54,248 bases of DNA, from assembly GCA_012730105.1 (NCBI GenBank), contig JAAYBJ010000327.1:1-54248 (forward strand), in the 5' to 3' direction. Positions 43,203 to 53,400 of this stretch are shown here, one piece after another (position 1 is the first letter of the stretch; each line of letters opens with the position of its first letter). Under the pieces are notes generated by a model. It had not been told where the DNA came from. It saw only the letters and a program-made list of their open reading frames with translations, and searched no databases. This stretch comes from Candidatus Hydrogenedentota bacterium. GTDB taxonomy: Bacteria; Hydrogenedentota; Hydrogenedentia; Hydrogenedentales; CAITNO01. The translations under genes were made by a program, and so were the position numbers.

Positions 43203-44672
43203 TTATTGCCGGCAATGATTCCTTCGAACACGGGCACTTAAGGAATTAAGCATATTAAGCAACACTCGGGCTTGGGCGTCTGAAGAAAGTCCTGTTTGAA
43301 ACGTTGTCGGGTTCAGGTGCAGTACGACACTCTTGATTTGGGCTACGGTCGTTTCGGATCGGGAGAGTTCGCCGGCCAATACCGTTTCCCCGAATATATC
43401 GCCTCGTTCGAAGGTGGCAACTTGTTTGCCATCTTCCAGGGCGCCGATTTTACCAGTAAGCACAACGTACACAAAATCTCCCGGATCGCCCTGCTCGTAT
43501 ATGGTCTCGTTCACCTCATAGACGGCCAGGTTTTCTCTTGAATATATTCTTGCCATGTCTTCCGGGTCGAGTCCTTTAAAGAATGGGATTTTGCGTGTCA
43601 GTAGCACATACGTTTCATGCATGCTGTCAAGCATGATATCGGCGACCTTCAGCAGCAGGCCGCCCGCATCGCTGTATTGGGAGACAATATCATCGGCCTG
43701 GCTTTGTTTTTCAAGAGATTCCTCATTTCGGACATTTGCAGGTCCTGTGGATTCAGGGCTGGTCACTTGTGGGGCCGGGGCGGCATCGTTCGGTCTGGAA
43801 GGCGCCCCATCGCCTGCGAACAGGGTTGCCAACAGAAGATTACTGTCTAAAAGAACATTTTTCGGAGAGGGTGGGGGCGTCTGTTCTGGAGATGATTTGC
43901 GGGTTTTGGCCTTCAGCGCTTTTTCATGGGGGTGCAGTGGTACATGGGCAACCGAAAAGCGTTGCAGGACCATCGGATTCACCCCTTCTGAACCGGGATC
44001 CAGTTCCTGGATATGGGTCCACGTGATATCATCATGCCCTTCCCGGGGCCCGAAAAGTCTTCCTGCCGCAGTCTCAAATTCACGATGCTCGCAAAGTATG
44101 GGTTTGATTTTCAAGCCGGGACACAGGGATCTGACTGTGTTAAGCGCTTCCTGATTCAAAGGGTTTACCATGGCCAGCGTAAGGCTGCTTCCCATTTTGT
44201 CGATGGGCAACACATGGTATTTCCAGCAGATATCGCCTGGGATCAGAGACGCCACCGATGCATCGATAAGGTAGTCAAGCAGGCTGAGATAGGGGATGCG
44301 GCAATTGCTGACCAGGAAGGGGACCAGGCTCTTTTCGCCCAGTATTCCCCATTCACAAAGAATCTCCCCGATGAAACGCCCTGTCTTTTCCTGTTCCTTG
44401 AGCGCCTGTTTAATCTGTTCTGGTGAGGCCTGTTCTTCCCGCACCAGAAGCTCTGGAAGTAAATCCCTCAACTTATTGGCATCAGGATTTGCGGAATGAC
44501 TATCTGCCTTTACACAAGAAGCCTGTTTGTCGTAGGGTTTCTTCTCCGTCCCTACGGGTTGGTCTTGACAGCCACCTTTGTCCGTTGGAATTCGAACACC
44601 GTCAGCGCAAGGCAAGGCGCACTCGTCTTTAGTGGCGACATCTTCGCAGGTTCTGTTTATCGGAAAAAACAT
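43203..44672 (-). CDS. GspE/MshE N-terminal domain plus cyclic-nucleotide-binding domain
   Basis: A 489-residue protein. The frame extends to 44813, but ATG 44672 has GGAAAGG seven bases upstream. A Cys-rich N-terminus (C-x8-C-x3-C within the first 35 residues) precedes a GspE_N/MshEN-type domain at about 65-215 (LVREEQASPEQIKQALKEQ, FIGEILCEWGILGEK, IPYLSLLDY, KYHVLPIDKMGSSLTLAMVNP). MshEN domains can bind cyclic di-GMP. A Pro/Ser-rich linker follows, then a cyclic-nucleotide-binding domain at about 355-475 (FFKGLDPEDMARI, YEQGDPGDFVYVVLTG, GDIFGETVLAGE). It is divergent from a protein kinase gene, so the two may form a signalling pair. It is the first gene on the host side of the att site. 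Confidence 0.8.
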   Translation of the reverse strand: MFFPINRTCEDVATKDECALPCADGVRIPTDKGGCQDQPVGTEKKPYDKQASCVKADSHSANPDANKLRDLLPELLVREEQASPEQIKQALKEQEKTGRFIGEILCEWGILGEKSLVPFLVSNCRIPYLSLLDYLIDASVASLIPGDICWKYHVLPIDKMGSSLTLAMVNPLNQEALNTVRSLCPGLKIKPILCEHREFETAAGRLFGPREGHDDITWTHIQELDPGSEGVNPMVLQRFSVAHVPLHPHEKALKAKTRKSSPEQTPPPSPKNVLLDSNLLLATLFAGDGAPSRPNDAAPAPQVTSPESTGPANVRNEESLEKQSQADDIVSQYSDAGGLLLKVADIMLDSMHETYVLLTRKIPFFKGLDPEDMARIYSRENLAVYEVNETIYEQGDPGDFVYVVLTGKIGALEDGKQVATFERGDIFGETVLAGELSRSETTVAQIKSVVLHLNPTTFQTGLSSDAQARVLLNMLNSLSARVRRNHCRQ

Positions 44673-45024
44673 AAAGTACCTTTCCAAGGTTGACCGTTCT
44701 TTTCCGTCATTGGCTCCTTTTAACGCTATAAAGCAAGAACAATGGCGGAATTGGTATTTTCGCGCATTCCGCCCTTTGCCCGACGGATATACTGCATTAA
44801 CAATCTGCAACACTGAAGAAATTCCGGCCTGAAAAATCCTGTTGCGCCCCGTAAATAAGAGGGCCTCAGCCTTTTTATTGACTGATCTATCATCATTTGT
44901 CTCAACATTTGGTTAGTATTCTCTTGTGGGCAGGTTATGTTTATTTTGCGGGTCCGAAAGATATATACTAAAAAATCGGTGGCGGCACCGGTAATGAACC
45001 GTGTAATCGGGAAGGGTGCGTAGG
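44673..45024. other. Divergent intergenic region, no gene
   Basis: It separates the minus-strand GspE_N/cNMP gene and the plus-strand kinase, so it should hold promoters for both. A TTGACT at 44878 on the plus strand lacks a good -10 at the right distance. I see no convincing promoter, RNA gene or small ORF. Confidence 0.5.
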
Positions 45025-45828
45025 ATGGAACAAACAAACTTTGCGCGGGGGGAACTATTCGGGGATCGGTATATCATTCAGGGGAAAATCGGGCGCGGTG
45101 GCATGGGGTCCGTTTTTCTCGCCCTGGATAAAAAAACGGGGCGGCAGGTGGCCTTGAAAACACTCCATAAAAGATATGCGGACAACAGGAGCGCCATTGC
45201 CCGTTTTATCCGCGAGATCGCCACGGTGCGCCGGCTCAATCATCCGGGGATCGTCAAAATTCTCGATGCTCAAAAACTGGATGACATGTTCTTTTATACC
45301 ATGGAATATGTCGAAGGCAAATCGTTGCGGAGTCTGTTACAACTTCGACAAAAGCTCGAGTTTCCGTCCGTTGTGCGCATTCTTTGCCTGGTGGCGGATG
45401 CGTTGAGCCATGCCCATACCATCACCATTCATCGGGACCTTTCCCCCGAAAACATCATGGTGGTTCGGGACGGCACCATCCGGCTGCTGGATTTCGGGCT
45501 GGCCAAACTGGAGGACGGGTTTAAGGATCTCACGGTTACGGGGGTGGATCTTGGCAAGGTGCAATACATGGCGCCCGAACAGCAGGTTAACGCCGGCAAG
45601 GTGGATTGCAGGGCCGATCTGTATCCCCTGGGGGTGATGTTTTTTGAACTGTTGACCGGGCGCGCGCCCCAGGAAGGGAGAAAACTCACCGAACTCCGTC
45701 CCGACCTTCCGCCCGAGGCCGATGTCTTTCTGGAAAAGGCCATGGCTCGTGATCCGGACCAGAGGTTTCAGTCGGCTGTTGCGTTCCGTGACGCGTTGTT
45801 CGCGCTGTATCGGGATACACTGCAGTAA
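45025..45828 (+). CDS. Minimal Hanks-type Ser/Thr protein kinase
   Basis: A 267-residue kinase domain with almost nothing else. Glycine loop IGRGGMGSVF at 22-31, ATP-anchoring Lys 45 in VALK, catalytic HRDLSPENIM near 138, DFGLAK near 160 and MAPEQ in the activation segment. The start is ATG 45025 (GAAGGG upstream), three codons inside the longest frame. There is no membrane segment or sensor domain, so it should be cytoplasmic and depend on a partner for input. The divergent cNMP/GspE_N protein is a candidate. All catalytic residues appear present. Confidence 0.9.
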   Translation: MEQTNFARGELFGDRYIIQGKIGRGGMGSVFLALDKKTGRQVALKTLHKRYADNRSAIARFIREIATVRRLNHPGIVKILDAQKLDDMFFYTMEYVEGKSLRSLLQLRQKLEFPSVVRILCLVADALSHAHTITIHRDLSPENIMVVRDGTIRLLDFGLAKLEDGFKDLTVTGVDLGKVQYMAPEQQVNAGKVDCRADLYPLGVMFFELLTGRAPQEGRKLTELRPDLPPEADVFLEKAMARDPDQRFQSAVAFRDALFALYRDTLQ

Positions 45829-46260
45829 GTCTTAATAATACGGGGATGTATTCAGACATAACGCTTGTAAATCCCGGTCTTTCCCTGACCTTTGTTGAAT
45901 GCTCCGATGTTACCTCGCTTTTCTTGTCTTCTCCGTAATGTACGCCATGGGCAAGAAATCCTCATTTTTTTTATTGCATTTATCTCGCATTTCGATTATA
46001 ATTTATACTATTGCATATATTTTCGAGGCCCTATTGTCTGCTTTGAACTGATTTAGTCGTAGATAAATACGATAAACAACGTTTTTAATATTTATGGGAA
46101 AGTAATGAAGACACGCAAGTGGCTGGGCTGAGGGTATGGGTGCTATTCCGTTTCGATACGCAAAGATACGTATATGAAATCTAAGGAATGTATAGTTCAA
46201 GTGTTTTAACGTGATCATGGGCATGGTGGTTTAACAAAAAAAAGAAGAGGAGAAAAAATT
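45829..46260. other. AT-rich intergenic region with long leader
   Basis: No gene was seen in these 432 bases. They become strongly AT-rich after about 45960 and hold the promoter at 45974-46002. About 250 bases lie between that promoter and the ATG at 46261, long enough for a structured leader, though no riboswitch family was recognised. A purine-rich site (AAGAAGAGGAG) sits just before the ATG. Confidence 0.45.
45974..46002 (+). promoter_or_regulatory. Sigma-70-type promoter upstream of the 46261 gene
   Basis: TTGCAT (45974-45979) and TATAAT (45997-46002) with exactly 17 bases between them. The predicted start is near 46009. The -10 is perfect and the -35 matches four of six bases. Confidence 0.55.
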
Positions 46261-46929
46261 ATGAGTACCGAACCAATTAATAACGACATAAAATTTGTTG
46301 ATAATGAAACAAATGCTGTCGGCCTGGAGACCCTTGCCCACGGTGCCGTAGTGTGGGGCACATCGATAAGTTTAAAGAATGATAACGCCCAAGTGCCTCC
46401 TTCATTCTCGGGCGCAGATTGTTATATCGCGAACAATTTTAGTACGCAAAACGTGCCTGAAGATGGGATTGCGACAAGGTTCGTATCTGTGACTTCAAGA
46501 ACGGACACAAACAATATCAAACAGTTTCACAAAGCAGGCGAAAATATGACGTTGTTTGGTTCCGAAGTGTTTTCAGGATATGAAAACGGAACTTACAATA
46601 CCAATGCGGTGGGGGGAATCCTTTTACAGGCTTCCCAGGATCACGAACCTGGAAAACTGGGAACCCGTTTGATTTTCTGTTACACCCCGGATGGCAGCAA
46701 CGCTGTTATTCCCGGGGCGATATTGGACAGTGATGGATCTTTCATCTCGGGACATCAGCAGATTATGGGGAATCTTAGTCATAAAGGCCAGGCAATTGGC
46801 TTCTTCAACGCCGATCCGATATCGAGACCAGAAGTTGAAGTACTACAGGCAGAAGAACAGACCACAGTCGGGAAATTGATTACTGAATTGGCACAACTCG
46901 GTTTGATAAGCAAGAAAGTGGTTAAATAA
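46261..46929 (+). CDS. Hypothetical protein with phage tail-fibre-like C-terminus
   Basis: A 222-residue protein. The N-terminal ~160 residues are Asn/Thr/Gly-rich and probably beta-structured. The C-terminal part, GQAIGFFNADPISRPEV followed by LITELAQLGLISKK, follows a pattern found at the end of many phage virion or tail-associated proteins (GFFG-x-x-PV, a variable stretch, then a helix ending LGLI). No signal peptide. AAGAAGAGGAG precedes the ATG. A Lys-rich 80-residue gene follows after 11 bases. The two could be a domesticated phage relic, or an exported structural protein with its partner. Confidence 0.6.
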   Translation: MSTEPINNDIKFVDNETNAVGLETLAHGAVVWGTSISLKNDNAQVPPSFSGADCYIANNFSTQNVPEDGIATRFVSVTSRTDTNNIKQFHKAGENMTLFGSEVFSGYENGTYNTNAVGGILLQASQDHEPGKLGTRLIFCYTPDGSNAVIPGAILDSDGSFISGHQQIMGNLSHKGQAIGFFNADPISRPEVEVLQAEEQTTVGKLITELAQLGLISKKVVK

Positions 46930-46940
46930 GGAATCCGGTC

Positions 46941-47183
46941 ATGAAGAAACCTCCGAAGCCTATAAAAAAAATTGCAACGAAAGCAACAGGTTCATCACAG
47001 TCTAAAACCAAAAAGATGCAGTTGCCTGCCGAGGTCCAAGATTTATTGAGACTAGTTGAAGAACAAAGAAAAGAGCAGTATCCCAGTCTCACAAGGGACG
47101 GGTTGCTCGGACAGTATGTTCCAAAAGGGAAAAAAGCGGGAACGGCTCCATCGAAGAAAATAGCACAGAAGAAGAAAGTGTAG
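46941..47183 (+). CDS. Small Lys-rich basic protein
   Basis: An 80-residue, strongly basic protein. A Lys/Pro-rich N-terminal tail and a Lys-rich C-terminal tail flank a short helical core (LPAEVQDLLRLVEEQRKEQ). AAGGA lies about eight bases before the ATG. It starts 11 bases after the preceding gene, so the two are probably co-transcribed. The composition suggests nucleic-acid binding, but no family was recognised. Confidence 0.55.
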   Translation: MKKPPKPIKKIATKATGSSQSKTKKMQLPAEVQDLLRLVEEQRKEQYPSLTRDGLLGQYVPKGKKAGTAPSKKIAQKKKV

Positions 47184-47436
47184 TAATCCGAAAACTAGCG
47201 TGGCTATCGTTGATTGAAATCTGTACCCGCGGGGCGTGCCCGTATGTGTGCGTCCCGTAATTTAACATAAGCTGAGGTATCGCCGGGCCTGGTATTCGTG
47301 GACGTGCTCGGGATGCTTGAAAGAGACGACATTAATCATGAGAGGGCACGTGTCGGGTTTTCGCCGAGGCGTTGGAGAATTCATCTGTACAACTAAAACA
47401 GAGGGATGAAGGACAGGCAGGAAGGAGGGCCTGATA

Positions 47437-50400
47437 ATGCGTGTCTGTGTGCGTTCGGTTCTGTTGTTCCTTCCAGCAGTGTTTTTTGCCGTTACCGCGA
47501 TTGCGGAGGGCCCTGCCGCTTCTTTCACTGCGGAGTCGGTGTCGGGCGTGAGCGCCTTGTCCGTCTGGTTTAGGGATACTTCCGATCCTGGATCTTCAGT
47601 CATTACCGCCTGGGCATGGGATTTTGGCGATGGTTCGGAAGAAGATCCCTTCGCGGCGCTTCCCGACCCGGTCCACCACTATGAGACGCCCGGGACCTAC
47701 ACGGTTTCCCTTACGGTCACCACCACTGAAGGGACGGATACGGTAATTCAGACGGGACTCGTTACGGTGCTTGCGACGACAGTTTTTCGTGTGGCTAGCG
47801 CCAACACCTCCGGAACGGAGGATGGCCTGAGTTGGGCTACCGCATTTAATACCATTCAGGAGGGGGTTGACGCCGCTTTTGGGGCCGGCGGTGGGGAAGT
47901 CTGGGTGGCCCGGGGCAGTTATACAGACAGCATCAATGCCGGGACGGTGGACAGCAACCTGGGGGACGATTACTGCGTGGTCTGGATGCGGAATAACGTT
48001 GCCCTTTTCGGCGGTTTTTCCGGCGTGGAAAATACCCGTCAAGAACGCGACCCGGTGTCTAATCCAGTTATCATCAACGGTGAAAATATCCGGCGCTGCA
48101 TCATTGTGAATGCCGATTCATCCTCGATGCTTGACGGGTTCACATTGCAAAACGGTTATGTTACCGGAAATCCCGCCGAAGGGGGGGGGCATGTATGTAT
48201 CGTCTGTTCTCTCCATGGGCGTCCGCCGATGTCTGTTTACGGAAAACACCGTACTGGGTAGTAACGGCAGCAGTGGTTCCCGGACTGGAAAGGCGGGCGA
48301 GGGCGGGGCACTGGCGGTAGCGGGTGGCAGGATTCATATTTTAGAAACCGCTTTTATCGATAATAACGTTACAGGAGGGATCGGCTATAATTCGACCTTT
48401 TCGGGCCTTGCCGGGGTTGGTGGTGCGGCGTCCGGTGGGGCCGTGTCCGTTTCCAATGCCGCCTTGGCGGCATGGGATGTCGGTTTTAATGGTAATACTG
48501 CGAACGGCGGGAAGGGCGGCAACCGTACGGACGATAACGCCGGTATGGGGGGAGGGGCCGTTGGAGGCGGGCTTTCTTTGAATACTTCTTCGGCGTGGCT
48601 GATTCAGTGTAACTTTACAAATAATGATTCTCTGGGCGGATTAGGCGGTAGTTGCACGATCGTGAACGGCGCGGGCGGCGCGGGTGGTGCGGCGGAAGGA
48701 GGCGGCATTTATAACACCACATCCGAACTGTGGATGCAGGATACGGCCTTGGAGTTGAATACGGTTCGCGGCGGACAGGGTGGCAGCGGCATTGTCGCGG
48801 GCGGCGTGGGTGGCGCCGGCCGAGGCGGCGGTCTCTATGATGAGGGCATGGCCCTTTCATTCACTAGTTGCGAAATTGACTTCAACAGTGTAACAGGCGG
48901 CACCGGCGGCGCAAACAATGCTTCTGTCAAGGCCGCAGGCGGCGAAGCGACCGGTGGCGGCCTGTACCTTTGTGGAGCCGGCTATGACTGCGCTTCGTCC
49001 TTTGCATCCTTTTACGGAAACCAGACGCAGGGCGGTGACGGACAACCGGTCGGCGACGCTGCCGGGCGCAGCGTTTATCTCTGTGCCGGTTCCGGCGTAT
49101 TGGATGAAGACGGTGACGGTCTGCCTTGTTGGTTCGAGGCGGCGCAGGGTTGTGACCCGGAGGTCACGGACGCGTCGCTCTGGGTGTCGCTGGAGTTTCC
49201 CAGCCCCGGTGCCTCGTTCCGAACCCTGCCCATTCCGTTTTCAGGCCGGACGGCTTCCCCCGAGGTCACGCCCTTGTTCCGCAGTGACGACAACGGGAAC
49301 ACCTTCACCGGTATCGGCGTGCCGACGTCCTCGTTGACTTGGGCTGATGCCTGGTCGCCCGGTGCGCCTGGCGCATACGATGTGGTCATCCGCGGCTTGA
49401 ACGGCTTTGGCGGCAACATGGATACCGAAGCCAGGGTACTACAGTATCAACCGGCAAACCCGGTGGCGTATATCATTTCGCCCCTGCACCAACAGCATGT
49501 CAACGGCCAGGTTTCCGTTATCGGCACCGCTTCGGCGGGCCTGGCGGGTTTTGGCGGATACACGCTCGAATATCGTGCCGGCGAGGACCCTGAGGCCGCG
49601 GGCGCCTGGACGCCGGTTTCAGTGGCGCCGGGAGAGGTGACGGATAGTCTGCTGGGCACATGGAACGTGGTGGCCCTGCCCGTGGGCTGGTACGTGCTGC
49701 GCCTTCGCGCGAATGACGGCGCCGGTATCGAATCGAAAACCTGGGTGGCCGTCTATGTTGACCAGGATACGACGCCGCCCACCGCGCCCGCGGTCCTGGG
49801 CATTGAGGGCGTGCCGCAGCCGGGCCTTACATCGGACAACGGCGCCATCAATGTGATCGGCCAGGGTGATGCCGCCTGTTATCTGCACCTCGCGGAACTG
49901 GTCAATGAGAACGGCGCGGTTATTAAGACGGTGACTTCGGAATTGACCCTGCATGCCAATGGTTCGCTGCGCGGGACCTGCGTCCTGCCTGCGGGTTCGG
50001 GCGCGTCCAGGGTGGCGCTGCGGGTACGTCTGCGCGACGGGGTGGGTAACATAGGCCTGGCGTCCACATCCAATTACCTGGTTGTGGACAACGCCCCGCC
50101 CACTGTAAGCATTACCTATTTGCCGGACAACGCCCAACTCTATCTGAACGGCGCGGCGCCGGAAACGTATACGCTTCACGGCACGGCCGTGGATTCCGGG
50201 GACTCCGGGGTGGAGCGGGTGGAACTTCGGAGTAACGGGGGTTCCTGGTTGCCGGTGACGGGAACGGCTGCCTGGACCCATGCCTGGACACCGACAGCGG
50301 CGGGGACGTGTGTCCTGGAGGCGCGCGCCCTGGATTACCAGGGCAACAGTTCCGCGACCGCCTCCATAACGGTCACCGTGGCAAGCGACAAGCCCGCCGC

Positions 50401-53400
50401 CTATATTTTGGCGCCGGTTTCGGGTTCGAGTTTTTTCACCGGAACCGTCGTGGATATTATGGGAACGGTATGGGACGATGCCGATTTTCAGGACTACCAG
50501 GTGCAGTACAAGAATGTGGGCGATCCGGACTGGACCCTGATCACGCCTGTGCCGGTGACCACGCCCGTCCGTGAAGGGCTGCTGGCCCAGTGGCACACCA
50601 CGTCCCTGACTTCGCCGGAATATCTGCTGCAGGTGGTGGCGCGCGACACCTCAGCCAATGTGAGCACCCACACCATTTCCGTGGGCATCCTGGCGGACCT
50701 GAGCCTGTCGGGCATTCCGGATGTTGCCTTTTACGAGGGCAGCCAATTTTATCGGTACGTGTACCTGCCCGAGTATGCGCTCCCGTGCGACGGGGCGGAG
50801 GCACATTCCTACGCGGTGGCCGCGCCCTTGCCGCCGACGGGCATGGGCGTTTCGATTGACGGGGACAAGTGGCTTCATATTCTCCCGGAAACGGACTGGT
50901 TCGGCTGGGCCGATGTGACGGTGACCGTCGATGACGGCGCTGGCCATATCGCCACGGACACCTTCCGCGTGCAGATCACGAATCTGAATGATCCGCCCAC
51001 GGCGCCAGCTATTACACTGACGCCGGCACAGCCGGACGATACGGATGAACTCATCTGCGAGGTCTCCAGCCATGCCTCCGATCCGGATGCTGATCCGTTC
51101 TTGTACTATTTCGACTGGTACCGTTCCACGGACGGCTTTGACTATGGCGCCGTTCAGCGTTCCGTTTCCCAACAGGTCGATTTGATCAACGGCAACCGGG
51201 ACAGCTTGTCTTCCCTGTTGACCACGCCGGGCGACTACTGGCGTTGTGTGGTGCGCGCCTACGACGGGTATGCCTTCAGTGCGCCTCCCGCTACCCTGGC
51301 GACGCGCATTCTATACGAGTCGTCCATCACGGCCGCGGTATCGCCCCAGTCGGTGACCCTCGGGTCGACCGTAACGCTGACCGGTCAGATCACCGGGCTG
51401 TCCGGCATCGCGCCGGTGGGTTTTACCAGCGTATCTCCGGGGGGCATTTCGGACACCCTTTACCCGGAGGGCACGGTGTGTAATGCTTCCGGGGAATATA
51501 CCCGCACCTTCCATCCCCGCGAGGCGACTGAGGGCCGCAACTTCTGGGAGGTGCGCGCGGCCTGGTCGGGAGATGCGGCCTATCGGGGCGCGGAGAGCGA
51601 CGGAGCGTTCTTTTCCGTAATGAAGGCGCAGCCGGTGCTGACACTGGCCGTTTCCCATTCCTCGGCGCTGCTGCTGCTCCAGGGCACGGAAACCTTTACT
51701 GTGGACGCAGCTTTCTACGTACCCGGATTTCCGAGCGACCCGGATTTGCTCGCGCTGTATGACGGTGTCCCGATGCGCTTATCGGTGCAGACCCCGGACG
51801 GCCAGACGCCTTACGCGCCGCTGATAAAAGTGACTTCAGGCGCGGGGCATGTTTCGTTTACCAAAGCGGATTTTGATACTGCGGGCATTTTGTTTGACCA
51901 GGCGAGTGTTTGGCGCTTCAAAGCGGATTTCCTGGGGGATGATAGTTTCCGGCCTGTGGCCACGGCGGACTACGACCTCACCGACGCGCGCCTGACGATC
52001 AAGGAAGGGGCGGGCTATGCCATCCTCGTGTTGGGTCGCTTGGACGAAAACGCCGAGGGCCATGCCGAACACGCGCAGACGGCCGACTATGTCTATTCCG
52101 TCCTGCGCGAGCGGGGCCTGGCAGATGAAGATATTTACTATCTGCGCGAATTCCTTCCGGGCGAGGTCGACCGGGGATTCCCGGTGGACGGCGCGGCGAC
52201 GGCCGCGAATCTGCAGGTTGCCATTGAGACTTGGGCTCGGGACAAGATGCTGGCTTCGCCGGCGCCGCTCTATGTAATCCTTGCGGACCACGGCAGCCCG
52301 GGTCTCTTCCACATGGACGTAGGGGGCTCGCCCGCACAGGAGGCAGTGGCGGCGGCGGATCTTGACCAGTGGCTGCACGTGCTGGAGACCAGCCTGGATA
52401 CCAAGGCAACAGGGACTGACGCAAGCGAGTCCGCCCCAGCGGACGAGACGGGTCTGTCCCTGCTTGCAGAGAAATCTTCCGCCGCCGAACAGGAAATCGT
52501 GGTGATTTACGGCGCCTGTTATTCCGGCTCGTTTCTCCCGGTGCTCTCCGGTCCGGGCCGGGTCATCATCACCAGCACGTCCGCTGACGAAATATCCTAT
52601 CGCGGTGTGCTGAACCAGGACACGGGCGTCCGGGACGGCGAGTTTTTCCTGATGGAGCTATTCCGCAATCTCGGAGCAGGACGAAGCCTGAAACAGGGCT
52701 TTGAACTGGCCTACGTGAAGACGGGCGACTATGTGAACAACCGCAGCAACGGCGGAGCCGGCGATATTCCGCAGCATCCGCAGCTGGACGACAACGGGGA
52801 CGGGTCGGGCACGACTGGCCTGCTGTCCGCGGTGCCGGGCTGGGATGGCGCCGTTACGGCGGGTATGGACCTTGGTCTTGGCGTAAACGCGGGCACGGGC
52901 ATATCCTGGTTCAACGCCTCGCCGCCGAAATTCATTGGCGTCGGGGAAAGCATCGGGGAAGTGCTGGCGCAGACGACAGGCCGCGTTCCGGAACCGGGTG
53001 ACACGGCGTGGTTGGAAATCAAGACGCCTGGCTACGATAGCGGCGAAACGGCCGCGCCGGGCTACGAGGCCTTCCAGCGCGTGGCGGCGATGGTAGGGCC
53101 GATTGCGCCGACGGAACTGCGCGACCTGGGCGGCGGCGCTTGGGCTTATGCGTGGACGCAGGCAACGCTGGAAGGACATCCGGATTTTGACGGGTTCACC
53201 GAGTCGGGCACCTACAAACTTTATTATTTCCTGCGCGACGGCGACACGGGCCAGGTGTGCGCGTATCTCATCACGAACATCTATGTGAGCCAGCCGGGCA
53301 ACACGTCCCCGAACCCGGTAACGCTCCTCTACCTACCCGACGGCGCGGTCGTCCATACGCGTCCGCTTTTCGCCTGGAATGCCGCAGTGGACCCGGACGG

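Noticed and set aside
42748-43215. A 155-residue minus-strand ORF as a genuine gene
   Set aside because: It crosses a tRNA fragment in antisense and a terminator; only the part left of the tRNA is plausibly coding, as a detached tail.
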